Source: JAGSOU01 sp049974865 (lineage in GTDB: Bacteria > Pseudomonadota > Alphaproteobacteria > Rhodobacterales > Rhodobacteraceae). From it: a DNA stretch of 43,680 nt. The position numbers were made by a program, and so were the translations under genes. The stretch covers positions 1-43,680 of the forward strand of contig JBNGCX010000034.1 of assembly GCA_049974865.1 (NCBI GenBank). Direction: 5' to 3'. This document shows positions 15,648 to 23,932 of this stretch, piece by piece; the stretch's first letter is position 1, and each line of letters opens with the position of its first letter. Below the pieces are notes generated by a model, which saw only the letters and a list, made by a program, of their open reading frames with translations, was not told where the DNA came from and did no database searches.

Positions 15648-16022
15648 ATGGCCCGCGCTGCACCACAACTGTTCCTGCCCGCCACGCCCACGCCCGAGCC
15701 GATGGCGCTGCTGGTCGGTCTGGCGGCCGATGATTTGCCCGGCGGCACCGCCCCCCTGAAATCGGTCAGGATGGAATCGCTGCCTTTCATCCTGCTGCAC
15801 GCCGCGCTGGCCCTGGCGCCCTGGGCCGATTGCGTCGTCTCGCCGCTGGTGGCGGAGCAGTTCGACGCGCTGGACCTCGCCCGCGAACTCGACGCGGCCG
15901 GCTATCGCGGCCAGTACTTCATCATCGCGCCGCCCCTGCCCCGCCCGGATCTCATCCGGCGCGAACTGGCCGCGATCGCGCCGCAGGTCGAGATCGAGCT
16001 GCTGCCGCAGGTCTGGCACTAG
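15648..16022 (+). CDS. Unknown small protein, possible receiver-like fold
   Basis: 124 residues from ATG 15648 (MARAAPQLFLPATPTPEP). I do not recognise the family. It has coding-quality third-position GC and reads as alternating beta-strands and helices (FILLHAALALAPWADCVVSP, then FDALDLARELDAAGYRGQYF, then a closing IELLPQVWH). This resembles the second half of a response-regulator receiver domain without a clear phosphorylatable Asp, so a degenerate receiver is one guess. A TTG start at 15567 is possible but has worse context. It is divergent from phoR and ends only 3 nt from the convergent PLP-enzyme stop, with no terminator between. Confidence 0.65.
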   Translation: MARAAPQLFLPATPTPEPMALLVGLAADDLPGGTAPLKSVRMESLPFILLHAALALAPWADCVVSPLVAEQFDALDLARELDAAGYRGQYFIIAPPLPRPDLIRRELAAIAPQVEIELLPQVWH

Positions 16023-16025
16023 GGC

Positions 16026-17207
16026 TCAGCCGGCCGCCTGTTTCGCGGCCCGCGTCATCTCTTCGATCAGCAGCTCGGCCGGCTCCACACCCACGGAGAC
16101 GCGGAAGAACCCCTCGCCGATCCCCAGCGCCGCGCGCCCCTCGGGCGTCAGCGCCCGGTGCGAGCTGGAGGCGGGATGCGACAGCGTGGTACCGATGTCG
16201 CCCAGCGTGGGGGCAAAAGCGATGTCGGGGCAGGCGCGGGTAAAGGCGTTGGCGGCGTCGCGCCCGCCCTCCAGCTCAAAGCTCAGCATGTTGCCGGCGC
16301 GGTCGCCCAGCAACTCCCCTGCCCGGTTGTGGTCGGGATGGTCGGCGCGGCCCGGGTAGAGCACCCGCTTCACGCCCGGCGTTTCCGCCAGTGCGTCGGC
16401 CAGCGCCTTGGCGTTCTCCTCGGCGCGATCATAGCGCAGCTCGAAGGAATAGAGCCCGCGCTCGGCCAGCCAGCAGTCGAAGGGGCTGGGCGTCAGCCCC
16501 AGCGTGACCGAGCTGTCGTAGACCTGCTTGCGCAGGCCTTCGTCCTTCAGCGCGACATAGCCCAGCGTCACGTCGGAATGCCCGGCCAGCAGCTTGGTGA
16601 CCGAGTGGATCACGATATCCGCGCCATGCTCGAACGGCCGGAAGGCGCGCGGGGTGGTGAAGGTGTTGTCGACGGCCAGCAGGATGCCGCGGTCACGGGC
16701 GAGTTCCGCGATGCCCTTGATATCGGCCACCCGCAGCGTGGGGTTCGAGACCAGCTCGACCAGGATCATCCGCGTCTCGGGGCGCAGTGCGGCCTCGACG
16801 GCGGCGATGTCGGTCGGGTCGGCCAGCGAGGTTTCGACACCGAAACGCGGCAGTTCCTCGGCCATCATCCGCAAGGACCGGCCGTAAAGCTGATCGCCCC
16901 CCAGCACGTGATCGCCCGCCTTCAGGCAGCCGATCATCGCCGCCGTGACCGCCGCCATGCCCGAGCCCAGGATCAGCCCGCCTTCCGCGCCCTCCAGGCC
17001 GTCGATCTTGGTGGCCAGCACATCGGCATTGGGATGGCCCTCGCGCGCATAGGTATAGCCCGCCGCGCGCCCCTCGTATTGCGCGTCCAGCGCGTCGGGG
17101 CTGTCCGAGGCATAGACCACCGAGGGCTGGATCGGCGTGCCGACGGGGCGCGAGGCGCTGTCGGGCCACGGGGTCCGGCGCACGATGGTCTTGGGGGTCT
17201 CGGTCAT
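16026..17207 (-). CDS. Cys/Met-metabolism PLP-dependent enzyme (gamma-lyase or gamma-synthase type)
   Basis: 393 residues of the trans-sulfuration (Cys_Met_Meta_PP) family. The PLP lysine is Lys205 in HSVTKLLAGHSDVTLG, Asp180 in AVDNTFTTPR contacts the cofactor ring, and GSGMAAVTAAM, GDQLYGRSLRMM and ELVSNPTLRVADI are all standard. The family includes cystathionine gamma-synthase, cystathionine beta- and gamma-lyases and methionine gamma-lyase; sequence alone does not separate them safely here. The ATG follows CGAGGAGC. It is preceded on the same strand by the gamma carbonic anhydrase gene, with a perfect AT-rich dyad in the 51-nt gap. Confidence 0.88.
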   Translation of the reverse strand: MTETPKTIVRRTPWPDSASRPVGTPIQPSVVYASDSPDALDAQYEGRAAGYTYAREGHPNADVLATKIDGLEGAEGGLILGSGMAAVTAAMIGCLKAGDHVLGGDQLYGRSLRMMAEELPRFGVETSLADPTDIAAVEAALRPETRMILVELVSNPTLRVADIKGIAELARDRGILLAVDNTFTTPRAFRPFEHGADIVIHSVTKLLAGHSDVTLGYVALKDEGLRKQVYDSSVTLGLTPSPFDCWLAERGLYSFELRYDRAEENAKALADALAETPGVKRVLYPGRADHPDHNRAGELLGDRAGNMLSFELEGGRDAANAFTRACPDIAFAPTLGDIGTTLSHPASSSHRALTPEGRAALGIGEGFFRVSVGVEPAELLIEEMTRAAKQAAG

Positions 17208-17233
17208 CGAATGCTCCTCGGATGGGGTGGCGT

Positions 17234-17252
17234 GAATTTTCGTAGAAAATTC
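17234..17252. promoter_or_regulatory. Perfect AT-rich dyad GAATTTTC-GTA-GAAAATTC
   Basis: An 8-bp perfect inverted repeat with a 3-nt centre in the gap before the PLP-enzyme gene. It is far more A+T-rich than its neighbours. It could be an operator for the PLP gene or a hairpin ending the upstream yicC-gmk-carbonic anhydrase message. Confidence 0.55.
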
Positions 17253-17258
17253 GGTGTC

Positions 17259-17788
<530 letters not shown>

Positions 17789-17792
<4 letters not shown>

Positions 17793-18430
17793 TGCCTCTC
17801 CTCGAATTCCTTGTTCAGCCGGCGCACGAAATCGTTGAGCCCGGTCTGGCGCTCCCGTTTCAGCCGCTCGGCGGTGACGATGGCCTTCAACTCGTCGTAG
17901 GCGCTGTCGAGATCACGGTTCACCAGCACGTAGTCATATTCGGCCCAATGGCTGATCTCGTCACGCGATTTTTCCATCCGGCCGGCGATCACGGCGTCGC
18001 TGTCCTGGCCGCGCGATTTCAGCCGCCGCTCCAGCTCGGCGATCGAGGGCGGCAGGATGAAGATCGACACCACGTCCTGGCTGAGGGGCGAGTTGCGCAC
18101 CTGCTGCCCGCCCTGCCAGTCGATGTCGAATAGCACGTCGTGGCCGGATTCGATGGCTTCCTCCACCGGCTTGCGGGGCGAGCCGTAGAAATTGCCGAAC
18201 ACCTCGGCATGTTCCAGCATGCCGCCGGTCTCGATCAGCTCTTCGAACTCGGCGCGGTCGAGGAAATAGTATTCCCGCCCGTGCTCTTCGCCGGGGCGCG
18301 GGGCGCGGGTGGTGGCCGAGACCGAGAAGCGGAAGGACGGGTCCCAGTCCAGCAGCCGTCGGGTGAGGGTCGATTTTCCTGCCCCCGAGGGCGAGGAAAG
18401 GATGATGAGAAGCCCGCGCCGGTCGGCCAT
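17789..18430 (-). CDS. gmk: Guanylate kinase
   Basis: 213 residues, normal length. The P-loop is SSPSGAGKST (12-21), followed by the GMP-binding stretch SVSATTRAPRPGEEHGREYY and the later FDIDWQGGQQVR. It phosphorylates GMP to GDP using ATP. It sits 3 nt after yicC and overlaps the carbonic anhydrase gene by ATGA. yicC next to gmk is a widely conserved pairing. Confidence 0.97.
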
Positions 18431-18433
18431 GTC

Positions 18434-19324
18434 CTACTCCACGTTCTGAACCTGCTCGCGCATCTGATCGATGGTGGCCTTGAGGTCAAGGCCGATCCGG
18501 GTCAGCTCGGTGGATTGTGCCTTGGAACACAAGGTGTTGGCCTCGCGGTTGAATTCCTGGGCCAGGAAATCCAGCTTGCGCCCCACCGGCCCCTGCCCGG
18601 CCAGCAACTCGCGCGCGGCGGCGACGTGGGCGGTCAGGCGATCCAGTTCCTCGCGGACATCGGCCTTGACCGCGATCAGCGCCAGTTCCTGCGCCACGCG
18701 GGCCTCGTCGGCGCCCTCGGTGTTGTCCAGCACGCGGGCGAGGTTTTCGCGCAGCCAGTCGCCGCTGCGCGCGGCCCGGGCGGCGGCGGCGGTCTCGGCC
18801 TCGGCGATCAGCGCCTCGACGGTGTCCAGCTGGCCCTGCAGCACCTCGACCAGCGCGCGGCCCTCGGTCGCGCGCATGGCGATGAAATCGTCCAGCACCG
18901 CGGGCAGATCGGCCAGCAGCGCCTCGCGCAGCGGCGCGGTATCCTCGTCGGTCGCGCCGCTGGCCTGCACGCCGCGCATGGCCAGAACCTCGGCCGCCGA
19001 GGTCGGCGCCAGCGGCAGGTCATGGCTGCGCGCCGCCGCCTCGATCTGCTTCAGCGCCGCCAGCACCGCGTTCATCGCCGCCTCGTCGAGCTGGATCTCG
19101 GCCTCGCCCGCCTCGCGCATCACCCGCAGGTTCAGGGTGACGTTGCCGCGCGCCAGGCGCTTGGTCAGCGCCGCGCGCACGCCCTGTTCCAGCCCGGCGA
19201 TCCAGTCCGGCAGCCGCAGCCGCAGATCGAGCCCCCGCGCATTGACGCTGCGGATGTCCCAGGCCCAGCGATAGCCGCCCTGCCCGCCGGTTGCGGCCGC
19301 GAAGCCGGTCATGGAATGAACCAT
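18434..19324 (-). CDS. YicC/YloC family endoribonuclease
   Basis: 296 residues from ATG 19324, chosen because MVHSMTGFA is the conserved opening; the reading frame continues far upstream without a believable start. It has the N-terminal YicC domain (DIRSVNARGLDLRLRLPD) and the C-terminal DUF1732 domain ending GRKLDFLAQEFNREANTL and STELTRIGLDLKATIDQMRE. Family members have been described as RNases that take part in small-RNA turnover. It is upstream of gmk in the same operon. Confidence 0.94.
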   Translation of the reverse strand: MVHSMTGFAAATGGQGGYRWAWDIRSVNARGLDLRLRLPDWIAGLEQGVRAALTKRLARGNVTLNLRVMREAGEAEIQLDEAAMNAVLAALKQIEAAARSHDLPLAPTSAAEVLAMRGVQASGATDEDTAPLREALLADLPAVLDDFIAMRATEGRALVEVLQGQLDTVEALIAEAETAAAARAARSGDWLRENLARVLDNTEGADEARVAQELALIAVKADVREELDRLTAHVAAARELLAGQGPVGRKLDFLAQEFNREANTLCSKAQSTELTRIGLDLKATIDQMREQVQNVE

Positions 19325-19428
19325 CTGTTCCCGTCGTCCCTTCGTTCCGGGGCGCTGGCCGCCCCGTTCCCGTGTCGCCCCAGCGATAGCACAGGGCGCG
19401 ACGCGGCCACAACGACCGCCCGCAGATG

Positions 19429-19454
19429 AAAAGGGCCGGACAGATGTCCGGCCC
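19429..19454 (-). terminator. Terminator of the class II DAHP synthase gene
   Basis: On the minus strand GGGCCGGAC, loop ATCT, GTCCGGCCC, then TTTT (plus coordinates 19454 down to 19429). A perfect 9-bp stem 26 nt beyond the stop codon. Confidence 0.85.
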
Positions 19455-19479
19455 CTGTCTGTTTCATCCGGCGCTGGGT

Positions 19480-20847
19480 TCAGCCGACGGCGGCCTGGCG
19501 ATCGTCGCGCATCCCCGACAGTTCCTCGGCCACCAGGAAAGCCAGTTCCAACGACTGGCTGGCATTGAGCCGCGGGTCGCAGGCGGTGTGGTAGCGGTCC
19601 GACAGGTCCTCGTCCGACACGGCGCGTACGCCGCCGGTGCATTCGGTCACGTCCTTGCCGGTCATCTCGACATGCACGCCGCCGGGGATGGTGCCCTCGG
19701 CCTTGTGCACGGCGAAGAACTCCTGCACCTCGCGCAGCACGTTGTCGAAGGGCCGGGTCTTGTAGCCCGAGCCCGACTTGATCGTGTTGCCGTGCATCGG
19801 ATCGCAGGACCAAACCACGTTGGCGCCCTCGGACTGCACGGTCTTGATCAGCCGCGGCAGGTGATCGCCCACGGTGCCCGCGCCGAAGCGCGCGATCAGG
19901 GTCAGCCGGCCCGGCTCGTTCTCCGGGTTCAGCGTGGCCATCAGGCGCTTGAGGTCGTCCTCTTTCATCGAGGGGCCGCATTTCAGGCCGATCGGGTTCT
20001 GCACGCCGCGGCAGAACTCGACATGCGCGCCGTCGGGCTGGCGGGTGCGGTCGCCGATCCAGATCATGTGGCCCGAACCCGCAATGGTCGCGCCGGTGGT
20101 CGAATCGACGCGGGTCAGCGCCTCTTCGTATTCCAACAGCAGCGCCTCGTGCGAGGTGTAGAAATCCACCTGGCTCAGCCGCGAACTGGTGGCGGCGTCG
20201 ACGCCGGCCGCGGTCATGAAATGCAGCGTGTCGCTGATGCGGTTGGCCATCTCGCGGTATTTCTGCGCTTCTTCCTGGTCGGTGAAGCTCAGCGTCCAGG
20301 CGTGCACCCGGTGCACGTCGGCGAAACCGCCCTTGGAAAAGGCCCGCAGCAGGTTCAGCGTGGCCGCGGCCTGGGTATAGGCCTGCAGCATGCGGTTCGG
20401 ATCGGGCACCCGCGCCTCGGGGGTGAAGTCGAAGCCGTTGATGATGTCGCCGCGGTAGCTGGGCAGCTCCACGCCGTCGATGGTCTCGGTCGGGGCCGAG
20501 CGCGGCTTGGCGAATTGCCCGGCCATGCGGCCGACCTTCACCACCGGCACCTTGGCGCCGTAGGTCAGCACCATCGCCATCTGCAGCAGCACCTTGAAGG
20601 TGTCGCGGATGCCGTCGGCCGAGAATTCGGCGAAGCTCTCGGCGCAGTCGCCGCCCTGCAGCAGGAAGGCCTCCCCGCGCGAGGCGGCGCCCAGCCGCTC
20701 CTTCAGCTTGCGGACCTCGCCGGCAAAGACGAGCGGCGGATACTTGGCAAGCTGGGCCTCCACGGCGGCCAGCGCTTCGGGATCCGTATACTCGGGCATC
20801 TGAATCCGGGGCTTCGCTCTCCAGTCAGATTTGTGCCACTTCTTCAT
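19480..20847 (-). CDS. 3-deoxy-7-phosphoheptulonate synthase, class II
   Basis: 455 residues from ATG 20847 (MKKWHKSDWRAKPRIQMPEY), preceded by GGAG. It condenses phosphoenolpyruvate and erythrose 4-phosphate, the first step of the shikimate pathway. Class II features are FLLQGGDCAESFAEF (Cys68 as metal ligand), GQFAKPRSAPTE, SYRGDIINGFDF, GLKCGPSM and WSCDPMHGNT. It is the plant and actinobacterial type, unrelated in sequence to E. coli AroFGH. It is unlinked to aroQ in this window, and divergent from the GlxA-type regulator. Confidence 0.96.
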   Translation of the reverse strand: MKKWHKSDWRAKPRIQMPEYTDPEALAAVEAQLAKYPPLVFAGEVRKLKERLGAASRGEAFLLQGGDCAESFAEFSADGIRDTFKVLLQMAMVLTYGAKVPVVKVGRMAGQFAKPRSAPTETIDGVELPSYRGDIINGFDFTPEARVPDPNRMLQAYTQAAATLNLLRAFSKGGFADVHRVHAWTLSFTDQEEAQKYREMANRISDTLHFMTAAGVDAATSSRLSQVDFYTSHEALLLEYEEALTRVDSTTGATIAGSGHMIWIGDRTRQPDGAHVEFCRGVQNPIGLKCGPSMKEDDLKRLMATLNPENEPGRLTLIARFGAGTVGDHLPRLIKTVQSEGANVVWSCDPMHGNTIKSGSGYKTRPFDNVLREVQEFFAVHKAEGTIPGGVHVEMTGKDVTECTGGVRAVSDEDLSDRYHTACDPRLNASQSLELAFLVAEELSGMRDDRQAAVG

Positions 20848-20884
20848 CGTCTTCGCTCCAGGGGTCTGCAAAATTGCGCCCCCG

Positions 20885-20890
20885 TATATA
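20885..20890 (-). promoter_or_regulatory. Candidate -10 element of the DAHP synthase gene
   Basis: TATATA read on the minus strand 38 nt before the start codon stands out in a GC-rich gap. No good -35 is visible at normal spacing, so the call is weak. Confidence 0.3.
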
Positions 20891-21024
20891 GGCGGACAAG
20901 GCTTCGCACGCCACCGCAAAAACGATTTCGCCGCCCGATCGGCGTTCAAAATGCGACATCTTGGCTTGATCGCGACCCGCAAACCTGCTTTCGCTAAAAG
21001 CCAGACTCGCCAAGGGAGGGCGGT

Positions 21025-22038
21025 GTGAAGGAAGCTGTCAGTCCCGAATATATCGTGGATGTCGAGGCCAGCGGCGCCAAGCCGCGGCAGTTCGTTTTCG
21101 TGCTGCTCGACCAGTTCACAATGCTGAGCTTCGCCTGCGCCATCGAACCCCTGCGCATCGCCAACCGCATGTCCGGCAAGGAGCTCTACAGCTGGAAACT
21201 GGCCGGCGAAGGCGGCGATTTCGTCACCTGCTCGGCCGGCACCGCCTTCAAGCTGGACATGGACCTGGAGGATGTGAACCGCGAGGACGTGGTGCTGATC
21301 TGCGGCGGCGTGGACGTGCAGAAGGCCACTACCAAGCGACTGCTGAACTGGCTGAGGCGCGAGGCGCGGCGCGGGGTGGCCATCGGCGGGCTGTGCACCG
21401 CGGCCTATTCGCTGGCCAGGGCCGGGCTGCTGGACGGCAAGCGCGCCACCATCCACTGGGAGAACCAGGACAGCTTTTCCGAGGAGTTCGACGAGGTCGA
21501 ACTGACCAAGTCGGTGTTCGTGGTCGACACCAACCGCTTCACCACCGCCGGCGGCACCGCCTCGATCGACCTCGTCCTCAAGATGATCGCCGACGACCAC
21601 GGCGAGGAGCTGGCCAACGCGGTGGCCGATCAGCTCATCTATTCCTCGATCCGTACCGACCAGGACACCCAGCGCCTGTCGATCCCCACCCGCATCGGGG
21701 TGCGCCACCCGAAGCTCAGCCAGGTGATCCAGATGATGGAGCAGAACCTGGAAGAGCCGATCAGCCCCTCGCTGCTGGCCAAGGAGGTGGGGATGAGCAC
21801 CCGGCAGCTCGAACGCCTGTTCCGCCGCTACCTCAACCGCAGCCCCAAGCGCTATTACATGGAACTGCGGCTGCAGAAGGCCCGCAACCTGCTGATGCAG
21901 ACCGACATGAGCGTGATCAACGTGGCGCTGGCCTGCGGCTTCGCCTCGCCCTCGCATTTCTCGAAATGCTACCGGGCGCATTACGACACCACGCCCTACC
22001 GCGAGCGCGGCAGCCACGCGACCCGGCTGTCAGTCTGA
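21025..22038 (+). CDS. GlxA-family transcriptional regulator, GbdR-like
   Basis: 337 residues from GTG 21025, preceded by GGGAGGGCGG. The N-terminal DJ-1/PfpI-like domain (QFVFVLLDQFTMLSFACAIE, then LICGGVDVQ and GGLCTAAYSLA) is followed by an AraC helix-turn-helix pair (LAKEVGMSTRQLERLFRRYL and VINVALACGFASPSHFSKCY). From memory its overall sequence is close to Pseudomonas GbdR/ArgR/CdhR-type regulators, which sense glycine betaine, dimethylglycine, arginine or carnitine. The dimethylglycine-dehydrogenase-like gene 6 kb downstream makes a GbdR-like role attractive, but the ligand is inferred. Confidence 0.88.
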   Translation: MKEAVSPEYIVDVEASGAKPRQFVFVLLDQFTMLSFACAIEPLRIANRMSGKELYSWKLAGEGGDFVTCSAGTAFKLDMDLEDVNREDVVLICGGVDVQKATTKRLLNWLRREARRGVAIGGLCTAAYSLARAGLLDGKRATIHWENQDSFSEEFDEVELTKSVFVVDTNRFTTAGGTASIDLVLKMIADDHGEELANAVADQLIYSSIRTDQDTQRLSIPTRIGVRHPKLSQVIQMMEQNLEEPISPSLLAKEVGMSTRQLERLFRRYLNRSPKRYYMELRLQKARNLLMQTDMSVINVALACGFASPSHFSKCYRAHYDTTPYRERGSHATRLSV

Positions 22039-22053
22039 CCGGGCGGCCGGAGC

Positions 22054-22485
22054 TCAGAACCGCTGGGCCACGGCCTCGTAACTGCTGTTCAGGGCGAAAT
22101 TGATCACCACCAGCCCGTCGTCGCGCTGGTGGGTGATGGCGTAGAACCAGACATAGGCGAGATCGTTCCAATAGGTGATGATCTCTTCCCGAAACCCGTT
22201 TTCCAGCAGCCGCGTGCGCACCGTCGCGCGGTGGGTGAAATCGGCCGGGTAGATCGACGTGAACTGCTGCTGCAGCCCCTGAAGCTGCTCCGCCGTGTAT
22301 TCGTCGCGCCCGCCGAGCTTCTGGATCAGGGGGATGAAATCGCGCCGCGCGACATGGTTGTCCACGAAGCTGTGAAAGGCCTGGTCGCTGGCGAAGACGC
22401 TGTCGCGCTCCTGGTCCTGGGCGCGGGCGGGCATGGCGGCGAACAGGGAGAGGGCGGCGGCAAGGACAATGAGAAAACGCGGCAT
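22054..22485 (-). CDS. Unknown secreted (periplasmic) protein
   Basis: 143 residues from ATG 22485, set by a strong AGGAGG. A clear signal peptide (MPRFLIVLAAALSLFAAMPA) has likely cleavage after ARA near residue 22. The mature part is about 120 residues with HSFVDNHVARRDFIPLIQKL, a helix-rich middle and a C-terminal sheet-like region containing YWNDLAYVWFYAITHQRDDG. No catalytic motif is apparent and I do not recognise the family. It is convergent with the GlxA regulator and divergent from the substrate-binding protein gene. Confidence 0.8.
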   Translation of the reverse strand: MPRFLIVLAAALSLFAAMPARAQDQERDSVFASDQAFHSFVDNHVARRDFIPLIQKLGGRDEYTAEQLQGLQQQFTSIYPADFTHRATVRTRLLENGFREEIITYWNDLAYVWFYAITHQRDDGLVVINFALNSSYEAVAQRF

Positions 22486-22584
22486 GAAACACCTCCTGCG
22501 GGCAATGAACGGGTTGACGCTAGGGAGGACGGCCCCCGCGGTCAACCGAGCCGCAACGTCCATGTTGATGCAGGGTTTTCATTT

Positions 22585-22616
22585 CGTCCGGCCCGCTCTA
22601 ACGTGCGCGCCGGACG
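22585..22616. promoter_or_regulatory. Dyad upstream of the substrate-binding protein gene
   Basis: CGTCCGGC (22585-22592) and GCCGGACG (22609-22616) form a perfect 8-bp inverted repeat around a 16-nt loop, ending 25 nt before the start codon. It may be an operator or a leader hairpin. Confidence 0.45.
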
Positions 22617-22641
22617 ATTGATCCAACATGGGAGTGGAACG

Positions 22642-23826
22642 ATGAAAAAACTGCTTCTGGCCACCGCGCTGACCGCTGTCGGCGCCACCGGGGCCTTCGC
22701 AGAAGAAGTGAAGGTGGGCATTGCCGCAGCCTTTACCGGCCCGCTGGAATCGCTGGCCCCGCCGATCGCGCAGGGTGCCGAGCTGGCGCTGAAGGAAGCC
22801 AGCGACTCGGGGCTCTTCCTGGGCGGCTCCACCATTACGCCGGTCCGTGCCGACTCGACCTGCATCGACGCCGCCGCCGCCACCGCGGCCGTGGAGCGCC
22901 TGATCACCGCCGACAAGGTGTCGGCCGTGTTCGGCCCGATGTGCTCGGGCGCGACCACCGCGGCGCTGCAGAACGTGGCCGTGCCGAACGGCGTGGTCAT
23001 GATCTCGGCCTCGGCCACCTCGCCGGCGCTGTCGACGATCGAGGATAACGGGCTGTTCTTCCGCACCGCGCCGTCGGATGCCCGCCAGAGCCAGGTGATG
23101 GCCGACATCATCCTGGACCACGGCATCAAGGAAGTGGCCGTGACCTACACCAACAACGACTACGGCAAGGGCCTCGCCTCGACCTTCGAGGAAGCCTTCA
23201 CCGCCAAGGGCGGCACCGTGACCCTGAACACCGCGCATGAAGACGGCAAGGCTGACTACTCGGCCGAGGTCGGCGCGCTGGCCTCGGCCGGCGGCGACGC
23301 GCTGGTGGTGGCCGGTTACGTCGACCAGGGCGGCTCGGGCATCGTGCAGGCCGCGCTCGACAGCGGCGCCTTCGACACCTTCGTCTTCCCCGACGGCATG
23401 GTGGGCACCGCCCTGACCGACCGCTTCGGCAGCGACATCGATGGCTCCTTCGGCCAGAACCCGGCCGCCGCCGGCGAAGGCCGCGATATCTACACCAAGC
23501 TGGCCGAGGCCGCGGGCTTTGACGGCACCTCGGCCTTCTCGGGCGAGTCCTACGACGCGGGCGCGCTGATCGCGCTGGCGATGCAGGCGGCGGGGTCGTC
23601 GGACCCGGCGGTCTACAAGGACAAGATCATGGACGTGGCCAACGCCCCGGGCGAGAAGATCCTGCCCGGCGAGCTGGGCAAGGCGCTGCAGATCCTGGCC
23701 GATGGCGGCGACGTGGATTACGTCGGCGCGGCCTCGGTCGAGCTGATCGAACCGGGCGAAAGCGCCGGTTCCTACCGCGAGATCGAGATCGAGGGTGGCG
23801 AGCTCAGGGTCGTCGGCTACCGTTGA
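22642..23826 (+). CDS. Branched-chain-amino-acid-type ABC transporter substrate-binding protein
   Basis: 394 residues from ATG 22642, after GGGAGTGG. The signal peptide MKKLLLATALTAVGATGAFA is cleaved at about residue 20. The mature protein is a two-lobed LivJ-type (Peripla_BP_6) binding protein: KVGIAAAFTGPLESLAPPIA, AVFGPMCSGATTAALQNVA, VAVTYTNNDYGKG and GESYDAGALIALAMQ. Ligands in this family go well beyond leucine and include other amino acids, amides and methylated compounds. Adjacent transporter genes and a dimethylglycine-dehydrogenase-like gene hint at an N-methylated amino compound. Confidence 0.92.
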   Translation: MKKLLLATALTAVGATGAFAEEVKVGIAAAFTGPLESLAPPIAQGAELALKEASDSGLFLGGSTITPVRADSTCIDAAAATAAVERLITADKVSAVFGPMCSGATTAALQNVAVPNGVVMISASATSPALSTIEDNGLFFRTAPSDARQSQVMADIILDHGIKEVAVTYTNNDYGKGLASTFEEAFTAKGGTVTLNTAHEDGKADYSAEVGALASAGGDALVVAGYVDQGGSGIVQAALDSGAFDTFVFPDGMVGTALTDRFGSDIDGSFGQNPAAAGEGRDIYTKLAEAAGFDGTSAFSGESYDAGALIALAMQAAGSSDPAVYKDKIMDVANAPGEKILPGELGKALQILADGGDVDYVGAASVELIEPGESAGSYREIEIEGGELRVVGYR

Positions 23827-23846
23827 CACGCCCCTGTAATTGACTA

Positions 23847-23890
23847 AGACAACACTTGTCTAGGACAGCCCGGCCCGTTGCCGGGCTGTC
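23847..23890 (+). terminator. Two tandem dyads in the binding protein-livG gap
   Basis: AGACAA-CAC-TTGTCT (23847-23861) is followed at once by GACAGCCCGGC, loop CCGTT, GCCGGGCTGTC (23864-23890), a perfect 11-bp stem. There is no strong T-tract after it, so it probably attenuates or stabilises, allowing more binding protein than transporter. The first dyad could also be an operator. Confidence 0.6.
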
Positions 23891-23932
23891 TGACTATTGA
23901 AACAATGACCCACGCGAAAACGGGGGCGCAGG

